Below, piece after piece: positions 19,886 through 28,600 of a stretch of 64,000 nt of DNA. Numbering within the stretch: position 1 is the stretch's first letter; the number at the start of each line of letters is the position of its first letter. The DNA comes from Fen-1254 sp963778945. Its GTDB lineage: Bacteria; Bacteroidota; Ignavibacteria; UBA10030. The notes under the pieces are model-generated. The model had not been told where the DNA came from. It saw only the letters and a program-made list of their open reading frames with translations, and searched no databases. The position numbers were made by a program, and so were the translations under genes. The stretch lies in assembly GCA_963778945.1 (NCBI GenBank), contig CAVZWL010000026.1, forward strand, positions 1 to 64,000, given 5' to 3'.

Positions 19886-20029
19886 ATGGAAGATTTTTTA
19901 AGTCAAAACCAGATGTATATCGTTCTTGTTATCACAATGATAACATGGGCAGGTATTGCATTTTATCTTTTTAAAATAGAAAGAAAGATCAAACACCTTG
20001 AAGAACAATTGAAGAAAGAAGAACGATGA
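19886..20029 (+). CDS. ccmD: CcmD-like small membrane protein
   Basis: A 47-residue protein with one helix (YIVLVITMITWAGIAFYLF) and a charged tail KIERKIKHLEEQLKKEER. Size, topology and place between ccmC and ccmE identify a CcmD-type subunit, which helps release holo-CcmE from CcmABC. It overlaps ccmE by four bases. Confidence 0.8.
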   Translation: MEDFLSQNQMYIVLVITMITWAGIAFYLFKIERKIKHLEEQLKKEER

Positions 20030-20415
20030 AATTAAAAATTATTATCGGAGGAATCGTCGTTGTCATTGGTATTGCACTTGCGGCGGTGAATTTTATGAAT
20101 TCGACGGTCGAATACGGGACATTCATGCGGGCCAAGGAGACAAAAAAACGGATGCAGGTAAAGGGGGAATGGGTGAAGGAAAAGGGATTCTCATTCGATA
20201 TGCAAAATGTGAGATGCTCCTTTTATATGAAAGACGATAACGGAGATGTGGAGCGCGTCATGCTCGACGGCGCAAAACCGAACAACTTCGATATTGCTCC
20301 GAGCATCGTTGCTAAGGGCATGTATATGGAAGATCATTTCCACGCCACGGAAATATTGACCAAGTGCCCGTCAAAATATCAGGATACACCGGTCAAGAAA
20401 ACCAGCACAATGTAA
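20026..20415 (+). CDS. ccmE: CcmE heme chaperone, CxxxY variant
   Basis: Periplasmic heme chaperone with an N-terminal anchor (KIIIGGIVVVIGIALAAVNF) and an OB fold. Instead of the HxxxY heme-binding motif of E. coli CcmE it has C114-P-S-K-Y118, the CxxxY variant described for some bacteria and archaea with a modified System I. No ccmF or ccmH follows; the next gene is convergent and unrelated. Those parts must be elsewhere if the pathway works. Confidence 0.88.
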   Translation: MKLKIIIGGIVVVIGIALAAVNFMNSTVEYGTFMRAKETKKRMQVKGEWVKEKGFSFDMQNVRCSFYMKDDNGDVERVMLDGAKPNNFDIAPSIVAKGMYMEDHFHATEILTKCPSKYQDTPVKKTSTM

Positions 20416-20598
20416 TGCCAGGGAATTGACGCTGAACACAGAGCGCATCCTTTTTGAAAAATTTGCAATATTCAAATCGCTGCTTCTTCTACGAGAACAA
20501 CTTTTTATCTGCCCGGTCTTTAAAGACGGGATAAATTCTACAGATGAAAAATTCCAGTCAATCGCCCGGATTTGCCGCGCGGCTCGATGTCTGACTGA
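20416..20598. other. Convergent intergenic gap between ccmE and bshB1
   Basis: No convincing gene. The only structure seen is a near-palindrome CCCGGTCTTTAAAGACGGG at 20512-20530 that could fold into a hairpin, but neither strand has a T-run after it. Confidence 0.5.
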
Positions 20599-21327
20599 CT
20601 ATCCCTGAATGATTGTGAAGTCGAAAGGACTTTGAATTCCTAAAGAGAACGGGGAAATGAACGGCTCGCCGTATTTGACTCCTATTTTGGATCCAAAATA
20701 CCGGCAGCGGGTTGCTATGACTTCCAGGAAATCGGGACGTGTCAGTTTCGTTTCCGGTTCTTTGCTTTGCGGGTTGTGAAATTGCGAAGTATGCGCGCGG
20801 ACGGATTCCATCTTGGTTTCAAACGTATCGGTTATATCAACGATGAAGCTCGGTTCGAATTCGTGCCATTGGATGAATTCAAAATAATGATGCGGACGGT
20901 GCCGTTTTTGTTCCGTGCCGCCGAGAGTTGTTTTCAATTTCTCCAGGCCGCTGTAATACCATGCTTCTTTGCAAAGCTCGTGCGTGTGAACGTGATCCGG
21001 ATGACGTTCGATAGAATAAGGTATGAGCAAAATTGAAGGCCGGAATTCCCTGATAAGTGAAACGACCTTTAATATATTCTTACGGTTTAATTGGACATCC
21101 CCATCGGGGATATTCAAATTACGGCGGTCGACGACGCCGAGAATCTCCGCCGCTTTGGCCGCTTCCCGCGAGCGGATCTCTTTTGTGCCGCGTGTTCCGA
21201 GTTCCCCCCGTGTAAGGTCGCAGAGGGCTACTTTAGAACCCTGTTGAACGAGTTTCGCGATTGTGCCTCCGCATGCCAGTTCCAGATCGTCCGGATGCGC
21301 TCCGATTGCCAAAACATCTGCCTGCAT
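20599..21327 (-). CDS. bshB1: Bacillithiol biosynthesis deacetylase BshB1
   Basis: PIG-L/LmbE family zinc deacetylase that removes acetate from GlcNAc-malate. The zinc-site text is AIGAHPDDLELACGGT and ERHPDHVHTHELCKEA; YYSGLEKL and HNPQSKEPET are typical of BshB1. The ATG at 21327 is preceded by GGAGAG; the frame is open upstream to 21456 but lacks family similarity there. About 242 residues. The partner bshA is at 37992; bshC is not in the window. Confidence 0.9.
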   Translation of the reverse strand: MQADVLAIGAHPDDLELACGGTIAKLVQQGSKVALCDLTRGELGTRGTKEIRSREAAKAAEILGVVDRRNLNIPDGDVQLNRKNILKVVSLIREFRPSILLIPYSIERHPDHVHTHELCKEAWYYSGLEKLKTTLGGTEQKRHRPHHYFEFIQWHEFEPSFIVDITDTFETKMESVRAHTSQFHNPQSKEPETKLTRPDFLEVIATRCRYFGSKIGVKYGEPFISPFSLGIQSPFDFTIIQG

Positions 21328-21474
21328 ATTCTCTCCAAGTGTCTGATGTGATAATATAGTTAAGGACGGGACGAAAGACAATATGATGAGCGGATATTCT
21401 TGGGCATATTCAAAATACAACCTGTTTCTCTTTCCGTTTGCTTGTGGATTGAACATTCGGTACTTTTATAATCT

Positions 21475-22674
21475 ATGATTCAGGAAAAGAACATTCTCTC
21501 CGTTACCGAAGTAACGCGGCATATTAAGACATCGCTGGAAACGGCGTTTGTCCGCATCTGGGTGCAGGGGGAGCTTTCCAATTTTAAACAGCATACTTCC
21601 GGGCATCTCTATTTTTCGCTCAAAGACGAAGGAGCTCAGCTTTCGGGCGTCATGTGGAGGAGCCGCGTTCCTTCTCTGGGCTTTGTTCCCGAAGACGGCA
21701 TGAAAGTAGTCGTGCGCGGATCTCTCACGGTTTATCCTCCGCGGGGCAGTTATCAGATCGATGCCGAACAGATGCAGCCGCTCGGAGTCGGCGAACAGCA
21801 ACTGGCATTCGAACGCCTGAAGAAAAAACTCGCGGATGAAGGTTTGTTCGATGCGGATAGGAAGAAGCCCATACCGCCGTATCCGGAACGCATCGGCATC
21901 GTCACGTCGGAGACAGGGGCGGCATTCCACGATGTCGTCAGCGTAATCAGACGCCGGAATCCGGGAGTCGAACTGCTGCTTTTTCCAGTGCGCGTGCAAG
22001 GAGAGGGGGCTGCGGAAGAAATTGCCTCGGCTATATCCGATGCGAACCGCTTCGGCGATGTTGATGTGCTGCTGGTCGGCCGCGGCGGCGGGTCTGCAGA
22101 AGATTTATGGGCATTCAACGACGAAAGAGTCGCACGCGCCATAGCCGCATCGAAAATTCCGGTCATCAGCGCTGTCGGCCATGAAGTCGATTTCAGTATA
22201 GCCGATTTTGCGGCGGATTTGCGCGCACCGACCCCTTCCGCAGCGGCAGAACTGGTTGTGCGCGACCGCACTGAAATTCTTGAAGTAATTGCTAACTTGT
22301 GTTATACTATGCGAAGCGCAGTGACGGCCCAATGGGAAGCGGCGAGCAGCAAATTGAGCCGTATGGTTTCAAGTTATTCATTCAATCGTCCACGCGATGC
22401 CGTTCGCGAATATTCTCAGCATATCGATGAGCTCGAACGAAGGGCGGGTCTGGCTGTGCTTCATCGAACAACGCTGCTGCGGCAGCGACACACGGCAGTG
22501 ATACAGCATCTGGAAGCGCTGAATCCCGCAGGCGTTCTGCAGCGCGGTTATACGATTATCAGGAAAGACGGTAAAATTTTAAAAAGCGCAAAACAGCTTC
22601 ACCGGGACGATCCGGCGGATATCCAATTCCACGACGGCATCGTTGTCACGCGCGTAGAAAGAGGTCGGCAATGA
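21475..22674 (+). CDS. xseA: Exodeoxyribonuclease VII large subunit
   Basis: Catalytic subunit of the ssDNA exonuclease. The N-terminal OB domain shows VWVQGELSNFKQH-like text (IWVQGELSNFKQHTSGHLYF) and the catalytic core GIVTSETGAAFHDV, LLVGRGGGSAEDLWAFNDE and AVGHEVDFSIADFAADLRAPTPSAAAEL in successive stretches. The 399 residues fit. xseB overlaps by four bases. Confidence 0.97.
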   Translation: MIQEKNILSVTEVTRHIKTSLETAFVRIWVQGELSNFKQHTSGHLYFSLKDEGAQLSGVMWRSRVPSLGFVPEDGMKVVVRGSLTVYPPRGSYQIDAEQMQPLGVGEQQLAFERLKKKLADEGLFDADRKKPIPPYPERIGIVTSETGAAFHDVVSVIRRRNPGVELLLFPVRVQGEGAAEEIASAISDANRFGDVDVLLVGRGGGSAEDLWAFNDERVARAIAASKIPVISAVGHEVDFSIADFAADLRAPTPSAAAELVVRDRTEILEVIANLCYTMRSAVTAQWEAASSKLSRMVSSYSFNRPRDAVREYSQHIDELERRAGLAVLHRTTLLRQRHTAVIQHLEALNPAGVLQRGYTIIRKDGKILKSAKQLHRDDPADIQFHDGIVVTRVERGRQ

Positions 22675-22913
22675 CGGCAAAAAAGAACTCTAAAGGTTCG
22701 CTTGAACATTCACTCGAACGGCTCGAAGAAATTGTCGGATCACTCGAGGATGGTTCGGTGCCTTTAGATGAAGCAATGAACCTTTATGAAGAAGGAATCC
22801 GTATTTCCAAAGATTGCGGGGAACGCCTGAAGGCCGCGGAACTTCGTATAAAAAAAATGACAAAGAATATCGACGGACAGTTCGAGTTGAGCGAAGATAT
22901 TGAGGCGCCATGA
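22671..22913 (+). CDS. xseB: Exodeoxyribonuclease VII small subunit
   Basis: 80 residues; helical hairpin with the family signature LERLEEIVGSLEDGSVPLDE and ALNLYEEG-like text (MNLYEEGIRISKDCGERL). Starts inside the xseA stop and ends inside the dxs start, a tightly coupled operon. Confidence 0.95.
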   Translation: MTAKKNSKGSLEHSLERLEEIVGSLEDGSVPLDEAMNLYEEGIRISKDCGERLKAAELRIKKMTKNIDGQFELSEDIEAP

Positions 22914-24835
22914 CGGATATGAATTTTAAGTTTCTTCAAGATATCGATACGCCTGCAGATTTACGCAAATTAGAAGAAAAGGATTTGCGTTCGGTGTGCG
23001 ATGAAGTGCGGGAATACCTGATCGATTGCGTTTCGAAAAGCGGAGGGCATTTCGGCGCCGGCCTCGGCACAGTTGAATTGACGGTAGCGCTTCATTATGT
23101 TTTCAATACGCCTTTTGATAAGCTTGTCTGGGATGTAGGGCATCAGGCCTATCCGCATAAAATTCTGACCGGTCGAAAAGACCGGATGCATACCATCCGC
23201 CAGCTCGGCGGCCTGAGCGGTTTTCTGAAACGAACGGAAAGCGAATACGATTCTTTCGGCGCCGGACATGCGAGCACAGCCATCTCGGCTGCTTTGGGCA
23301 TAGCTACTGCACGCGATCTGGCGCATGAGCAGTACAAGGTGATCGCTGTCGTGGGAGACGGTTCGATGACCGGCGGCATGGCGTATGAAGCGATGAACAA
23401 CACAGGCCTCCTGAAAAAAGATATGATCGTCGTCTTGAATGATAATCACATGGTTTCACTCTCAAAGCATTCCCCGGGCGGATGGACCATTCAAGATTAT
23501 TTCATAGAGATGCTGACGCGCCCTACCTATAACAGATTCAAGGCAAATGTATGGGACCTGACCGGCAAGTTGGATTCTTTCGGCGATCGGCTTCGATCCG
23601 TGGCGCGGAATATGGAGCGCGGCATCAAAGCTGTCTTCACTCCCGGCATGCTCTTCGAGTCTTTAGGATTCAGATATTTCGGACCTATCAACGGTCACAA
23701 TATAATTAAACTCGTGCAGCTCTTTAGGCATGTCAAAGATCTTAAAGGCCCTATTTTCATCCATATCAATACGGAAAAAGGAAAAGGATACGCCCCTGCG
23801 GAACGGGATGCGACCCGCTTCCATGGTGTTACGCCGTTCGATAAAATTACAGGGGAGGAACATAAAAAGGAGTCCTCCGCAGTCTCCTATACGACCGTTT
23901 TCGGCAAGACCCTTGTCGAGATTTGCAGACAAAATCCGAAAGTGATCGGTATAACGGCCGCTATGCCCGATGGAACAGGATTGATTCATCTTCAGGAAGA
24001 GCTTCCGGAAAAATTTTTCGATGTCGGTATTGCAGAACAGCATGCCGTAACCTTTGCTGCCGGCATGGCGACAGAAGGCTATATACCGGTCGTCGCCATC
24101 TATTCGACATTTTTGCAGCGCGCCTTCGACCAAATTGTTCATGACTGCGCTCTTCAGGAGCTTCACGTTGTCTTTGTGATGGATCGCGGCGGTTTGGTCG
24201 GTGCGGACGGCGCTACTCATCATGGTGCGCTCGACCTTTCCTTCCTGCGCTGTGTCCAGGGAATGGTTGTTATGGCGCCGAAAGATCAACAGGAATTACG
24301 GGACATGCTTTTTACGGCTGTGGAGCGGAAAGGGGGGCCGATCGCTCTCCGTTATCCGCGAGGTGCAGCTCTCGGCGTTCCTGTACGAGACGGATTTTCT
24401 TCGATTGAAATCGGAAAAGGCGAGACGCTGCGCAAGGGCAAGGACGTCGCACTGCTTGCTGTGGGAGCAATGGTCGAGCAGGCGCAAAAAGCGGCGGAAA
24501 TTTTAATGGCTCAGGGAATCGATGCGGAAGTCGTCAACATGCGATTTATCAAACCGATTGATCTGCCGCTTTTGAGCGAATTGGCCGGGCGGATCAAAAT
24601 GATGGTAACACTTGAAGACAATGTCGTGCATGGCGGTTTCGGCGCCGGAGTGCTTGAAGCGTTGAGTGAAATCGGCGCTGCCGATGTTCATGTTCATCTG
24701 CACGGACTGCCGGATGAATTTATAGAGCAGGGTTCGCCGGCGGAATTATACCGGCTTTTAAAACTGGATGCCGCAGGTATTGCGGAAATAACGGAAAAAT
24801 TTTTGGCAAGCTGTTCGGAACAAAAGAAACCATAA
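22910..24835 (+). CDS. dxs: 1-deoxy-D-xylulose-5-phosphate synthase
   Basis: First enzyme of the MEP isoprenoid pathway; condenses pyruvate and glyceraldehyde 3-phosphate with thiamine diphosphate. The ThDP site is VVGDGSMTGGMAYEAMNN, with VWDVGHQAYPHKILTGR upstream and IAEQHAVTFAAGMA and DRGGLVGADGATHHG in the pyrimidine-binding half. 641 residues, full length. The xseA-xseB-dxs order is common in bacteria. Confidence 0.97.
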   Translation: MTDMNFKFLQDIDTPADLRKLEEKDLRSVCDEVREYLIDCVSKSGGHFGAGLGTVELTVALHYVFNTPFDKLVWDVGHQAYPHKILTGRKDRMHTIRQLGGLSGFLKRTESEYDSFGAGHASTAISAALGIATARDLAHEQYKVIAVVGDGSMTGGMAYEAMNNTGLLKKDMIVVLNDNHMVSLSKHSPGGWTIQDYFIEMLTRPTYNRFKANVWDLTGKLDSFGDRLRSVARNMERGIKAVFTPGMLFESLGFRYFGPINGHNIIKLVQLFRHVKDLKGPIFIHINTEKGKGYAPAERDATRFHGVTPFDKITGEEHKKESSAVSYTTVFGKTLVEICRQNPKVIGITAAMPDGTGLIHLQEELPEKFFDVGIAEQHAVTFAAGMATEGYIPVVAIYSTFLQRAFDQIVHDCALQELHVVFVMDRGGLVGADGATHHGALDLSFLRCVQGMVVMAPKDQQELRDMLFTAVERKGGPIALRYPRGAALGVPVRDGFSSIEIGKGETLRKGKDVALLAVGAMVEQAQKAAEILMAQGIDAEVVNMRFIKPIDLPLLSELAGRIKMMVTLEDNVVHGGFGAGVLEALSEIGAADVHVHLHGLPDEFIEQGSPAELYRLLKLDAAGIAEITEKFLASCSEQKKP

Positions 24836-24854
24836 CATAAACGAAAACACTCCT

Positions 24855-25866
24855 ATGGAAAAAGCTCGTATTGGCATCGTCGGATTGGGCGGCATTGCCC
24901 AGACTATCCATCTTCCGGTCTTGAGCCGTTTCAATGATGTGGAAATTGTCGCTGTGTGCGATGCCGACCGTGCAAAAGCGCAGTATGTGGCGGATAAATT
25001 CAAAGTTCGCCGGTATTACAACAGTTTTGAAAAAATGCTGATCGTCGAACAGGATTTGGACGGCATCGATATCTGTACGCCGACAAAATTTCACAAAGAA
25101 ATGGCGATCGCAGCGATGGAGGCGAAACGAAATGTGCTGGTGGAAAAACCGCTGTCCCGGACCGCCAAAGAAGCGGAGGAAATCGTCCGTTGCGGCAAAG
25201 AAGATGCATATGAAATTGATGGTCGGCATGAACAACCGTTTCCGCCCCGATTCGATGATCTTGAAGAGTTTTGTGGAAGACAATGCTCTGGGAAAGATTT
25301 TCTATGCGAAAGCGGGCTGGTTTCGGAAGCTCAGCGAGGGCAGCAATTGGTTTACGAAAAAAGCCGAATCGGGAGGCGGTGTGGTCCTCGATCTTGGGAT
25401 CGTCATGTTCGACCTTGCATTCTGGATGATGGGATATCCGGAAGTGAAGGAAGTGATGGCGACAAATTATTCGCATCACACCAAAGACGTCGAAGACTCT
25501 TCGATCGTTTTCCTCAAAATGAAAAACGGATCGATCATGAGCATCGAATCGAGCTGGTCGTTCGAATCCACATCGGACTTTTTTTACTGCGATTGTTTCG
25601 GAACGGAAGGAAGCGGTTCGCTCAATCCGTTCCGCATTATCAAACGCATGCACGACAATCTGGTCAATGTAGCTCCCGTATCCAACGAGACACCTCAGAC
25701 ACTCTATCGAAAATCATACGAGAACGAATTGAAACATTGGATCGGTTCGCTCCGGGGGCTGCATCCGGTTATTTCAACGTGTGAAGAAGCCGTCCATCGC
25801 ATGAAGATTGTGGATTTGATCTACAAATCTGCCAAGCGCGGGAAAGCTGTCACAGTTCAGAGCTAA
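24855..25866 (+). CDS. Gfo/Idh/MocA family oxidoreductase (one frame change)
   Basis: NAD(P)-dependent sugar or inositol dehydrogenase family. The N-terminal Rossmann motif is IGIVGLGGIAQTIHLP, followed by DGIDICTPTKFH and the conserved VEKPLSRTAKEAEE with the catalytic-region EKP. An extra G near 25200 shifts the frame; after it MVGMNNRFRPD, GGVVLDLGIVMFDLAFWMMG and YENELKHWI complete the C-terminal domain. About 335 residues. The substrate is unknown. It lies between dxs and the SAM hydrolase gene, with short gaps. Confidence 0.85.
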
Positions 25867-25881
25867 CTCGGTTTATCGGCT

Positions 25882-26703
25882 ATGAAAGCAAAAAAAAATA
25901 TTCCGCAGCCGGGGAAAAACATTATAGCCCTCCTGACCGATTTTGGAACGGAGGATCATTATGTAGCGGCGATGAAGGGAAGGATTCTCTCCATCAATCC
26001 GTCGTCAGTCATTGTCGATATTACTCATGCGGTAGAGCCGCATAATGTCCGGCAAGGTGAATACCTTTTATGGTCGGCCTACCGCTTTTTCCCCAAGGGA
26101 ACTATTTTTATCGGCATTGTCGATCCAGGTGTCGGCACGGAACGGAATATTCTGGCGGTTCAAACTCCGAAATATTCGTTTCTTGTCCCGCACAACGGTC
26201 TTGCGAATGCAATTCTCAACGAAGAGCCCAAGTTCGAAGCGGTTCGGATAGACTTTAAGAAATCCGCCGCCTATTTTCAATTTCCGATATCTGCGACATT
26301 TCATGGCCGAGATATTTTTGCTCCGTTGGCCGCTCATCTCTCGCTCGGTGCTAAAATCCAGAAGTTCGGGGAACGAGCTGACCTTTCGCCTGCCGTTCCC
26401 CTTTTCATGCAGATTCGGGACGAAATGGTCAAACCGAGCATCGTTCATATCGATCATTTTGGAAATATTATCACGAATATCCGTGTCCCGGCACAGGCCG
26501 GGGCGGAACGAGCAGTCAAAGCTATCGGTATTGGGCGCAATCTTGTCTCGCGCTGGATAGGGGCCTATGCCGATGCTCCGGATAACACTCCCTGCCTTAT
26601 CGTTGGCAGCAGCGGTCTTGTCGAAATTTCCATTAAGAATAAGAAAGCAGCGGCAGCTCTCAGCGTTTCACTCGATACTCCGTTAAAAATATACTGGCAA
26701 TGA
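25882..26703 (+). CDS. SAM hydroxide adenosyltransferase (DUF62) family protein
   Basis: Member of the family that includes fluorinase and chlorinase but mostly hydrolyses S-adenosylmethionine to adenosine and methionine. Signatures are ALLTDFGTEDHYVAAMKG, GIVDPGVGTER, FHGRDIFAPLAAHLS, VHIDHFGNIITNI and IVGSSGLVEIS. No halogenase-specific loop is evident, so SAM hydrolysis is the expected activity. 273 residues. ribD starts within its stop (ATGA). Confidence 0.9.
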   Translation: MKAKKNIPQPGKNIIALLTDFGTEDHYVAAMKGRILSINPSSVIVDITHAVEPHNVRQGEYLLWSAYRFFPKGTIFIGIVDPGVGTERNILAVQTPKYSFLVPHNGLANAILNEEPKFEAVRIDFKKSAAYFQFPISATFHGRDIFAPLAAHLSLGAKIQKFGERADLSPAVPLFMQIRDEMVKPSIVHIDHFGNIITNIRVPAQAGAERAVKAIGIGRNLVSRWIGAYADAPDNTPCLIVGSSGLVEISIKNKKAAAALSVSLDTPLKIYWQ

Positions 26704-27789
26704 AAACGAGCGACGATATCCGGTTTATGCGCCGCTGCTTTGAACTTGCGCAGAAAGGTTCCGGCAGCGTCAGTCCGAATCCGATGGTCGGATGCGTGAT
26801 TGTCCGGAACGGATTGATTGTCGGCGAAGGATATCATCGCGTGGCTGGCGGTCCGCATGCAGAAGTATATGCGCTGCGTAATGCCGGGGCGTCGGCGCGG
26901 AACGCAACCGTGTATGTAAACCTGGAGCCATGTTCCCATTATGGAAGGACTCCTCCCTGTGCGGAGGCGCTCATCAAAGCAGCATGTAAAAGAAGTGGTC
27001 ATTGCCGTCAAAGATCCGAATCCGCTCGTCTTCGGAGGCGGAATCCGCGCCTTAAGAAATGCAGGCATTCAAGTCCGCTCCGGAATACTGCGGGCAGAAG
27101 CTGAACGGCTGAATGAAAGATTTTTTTACTGGATAAAACATCACATGCCTTTTACAGCGGTAAAGGTCGGTCAAACATTGGACGGCCGAATCGCCGATGC
27201 AAGGGGGCAGTCGAAATGGATTACATCGGAAGAGACGCGCCGCGCAGTGCATCGGCTGCGTGCAAATTTCGATGCGGTTCTTGTCGGGTCTCGGACCGTA
27301 AGAGCCGACAATCCCGAATTGACCGTTCGATATGGAAAAGGCCGCAGTCCGATCCGCATTGTCCTCGACGGCCGGATGACGTCATCGATTCGCCGAAAAA
27401 TATTTCAGACAGATCATGCCCGGACAATACTTTTATGTTCATCCAAAGCATTACATACACATGCACGCAAAGCAGCTCTCATAACGCGGCAGGGAGTGGA
27501 TGTGGCGGCAATCGGAAAAGGTCCCGGCCTTGATCCCGTTTCAATCCTGAAATACCTTGCTTCAGAAGGAATTTCATCGCTGCTCATCGAAGGCGGAGCT
27601 GAGACGATTGCTGCATTTCTTCAAAAAAGAGCAGTTCAGAAAATCTATTGTTTTACCGCTCCCAAAATTCTGGGCTCGGGCCTCCCGGCTTTTCTCCTGC
27701 CTGTTCGACCGCTGCATAAAGCGCTGCGATTTAAAGATGTACGCTGGACTTCGTTCGGAGACGATTATTTGTTTGAAGGTTCATTGTAA
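26700..27789 (+). CDS. ribD: Riboflavin biosynthesis deaminase/reductase RibD (one frame change)
   Basis: Bifunctional enzyme for steps two and three of riboflavin synthesis. The deaminase zinc site is GPHAEVYALRNAG and NLEPCSHYGRTPPCAEAL; the reductase domain has KVGQTLDGRIADARGQSKWI, VGSRTVRADNPELTVR and SLLIEGGAETIAAFL. An extra G at about 26985 moves the frame within IKAHVKEVVIAVKDPN. About 362 residues after correction, normal. Confidence 0.93.
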
Positions 27790-27805
27790 ATTTCTTAAGG
27801 AAAAT

Positions 27806-28411
27806 ATGTTTACAGGATTGATAGAAGAAACCGGAACAATCGCCTCTCTTCGGAAGAAGAAGGGAAGCATTATTTTTACGCTTCGGTCTCAAAAGACATT
27901 ACGGGGACTGAAAAGAGATCACAGTATAGCGGTTGACGGTGTTTGTCTGACCGTTATCAAACGCACCGCCGCAACCTTCGATGTCCAGGCGGTTGAAGAG
28001 ACATTGAAAAAAACGACGCTTGGGAATTTGAATGCTGGAGATTTGGTCAATCTCGAACGGCCGCTTCTTCCCGACGGACGGCTCGGAGGGCATTTTGTTC
28101 TGGGGCATATCGATTGTACCGGAATTATTACGGACATTGAAACCAGGGAAAGCAGCAAAGTTTTTTGGATCCGAGTGCCGAAGAAGTTTGCACGCTATCT
28201 CATCCCGGTCGGCTCTGTTGCCGTCAACGGTATCAGTCTGACGATTGCGGATCTGAACAAAAATTCTTTTGCCGTATCGATTATTCCTCTGACCATGGAA
28301 GTGACGGCATTTCCATTATACGGCAAAGGGAAAAAGGTTAATATTGAGTTCGATGTTTTAGGCAAATATGTGGAACGCCTGCTGGAAGCGCGGGCTTCAC
28401 GCGGCAGATGA
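27806..28411 (+). CDS. ribE: Riboflavin synthase alpha chain
   Basis: Lumazine dismutation to riboflavin. It begins MFTGLIEETGTI, as nearly all family members do, and shows the duplicated barrel with VDGVCLTVI, GGHFVLGHIDCTGII and SVAVNGISLTIADL. 201 residues. ATG 27806 has TAAGGA upstream. ribD lies 16 bases before it. No ribBA or ribH follows. Confidence 0.96.
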   Translation: MFTGLIEETGTIASLRKKKGSIIFTLRSQKTLRGLKRDHSIAVDGVCLTVIKRTAATFDVQAVEETLKKTTLGNLNAGDLVNLERPLLPDGRLGGHFVLGHIDCTGIITDIETRESSKVFWIRVPKKFARYLIPVGSVAVNGISLTIADLNKNSFAVSIIPLTMEVTAFPLYGKGKKVNIEFDVLGKYVERLLEARASRGR

Positions 28412-28600
28412 TTTTTCAAGCATTGATCTCCATCAAAAAAATTAGAATGAGAGATTTATCCTTACGATTGTTTGTCGTTCCTAATTTCCGTATGTTCAAG
28501 AAGATGAAAATGCGAGTATGATTTCAATGAATTGCATTGCTGGAGAAAACGAATGAACTAATGGTACCATGTACAGATCATCGTATCTTCAGTGCGATTC

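Noticed and set aside
20426..20608. 60-codon open frame after ccmE
   Set aside because: No ATG or ribosome site at a sensible place, no recognisable domain, and it runs into the convergent bshB1 gene.
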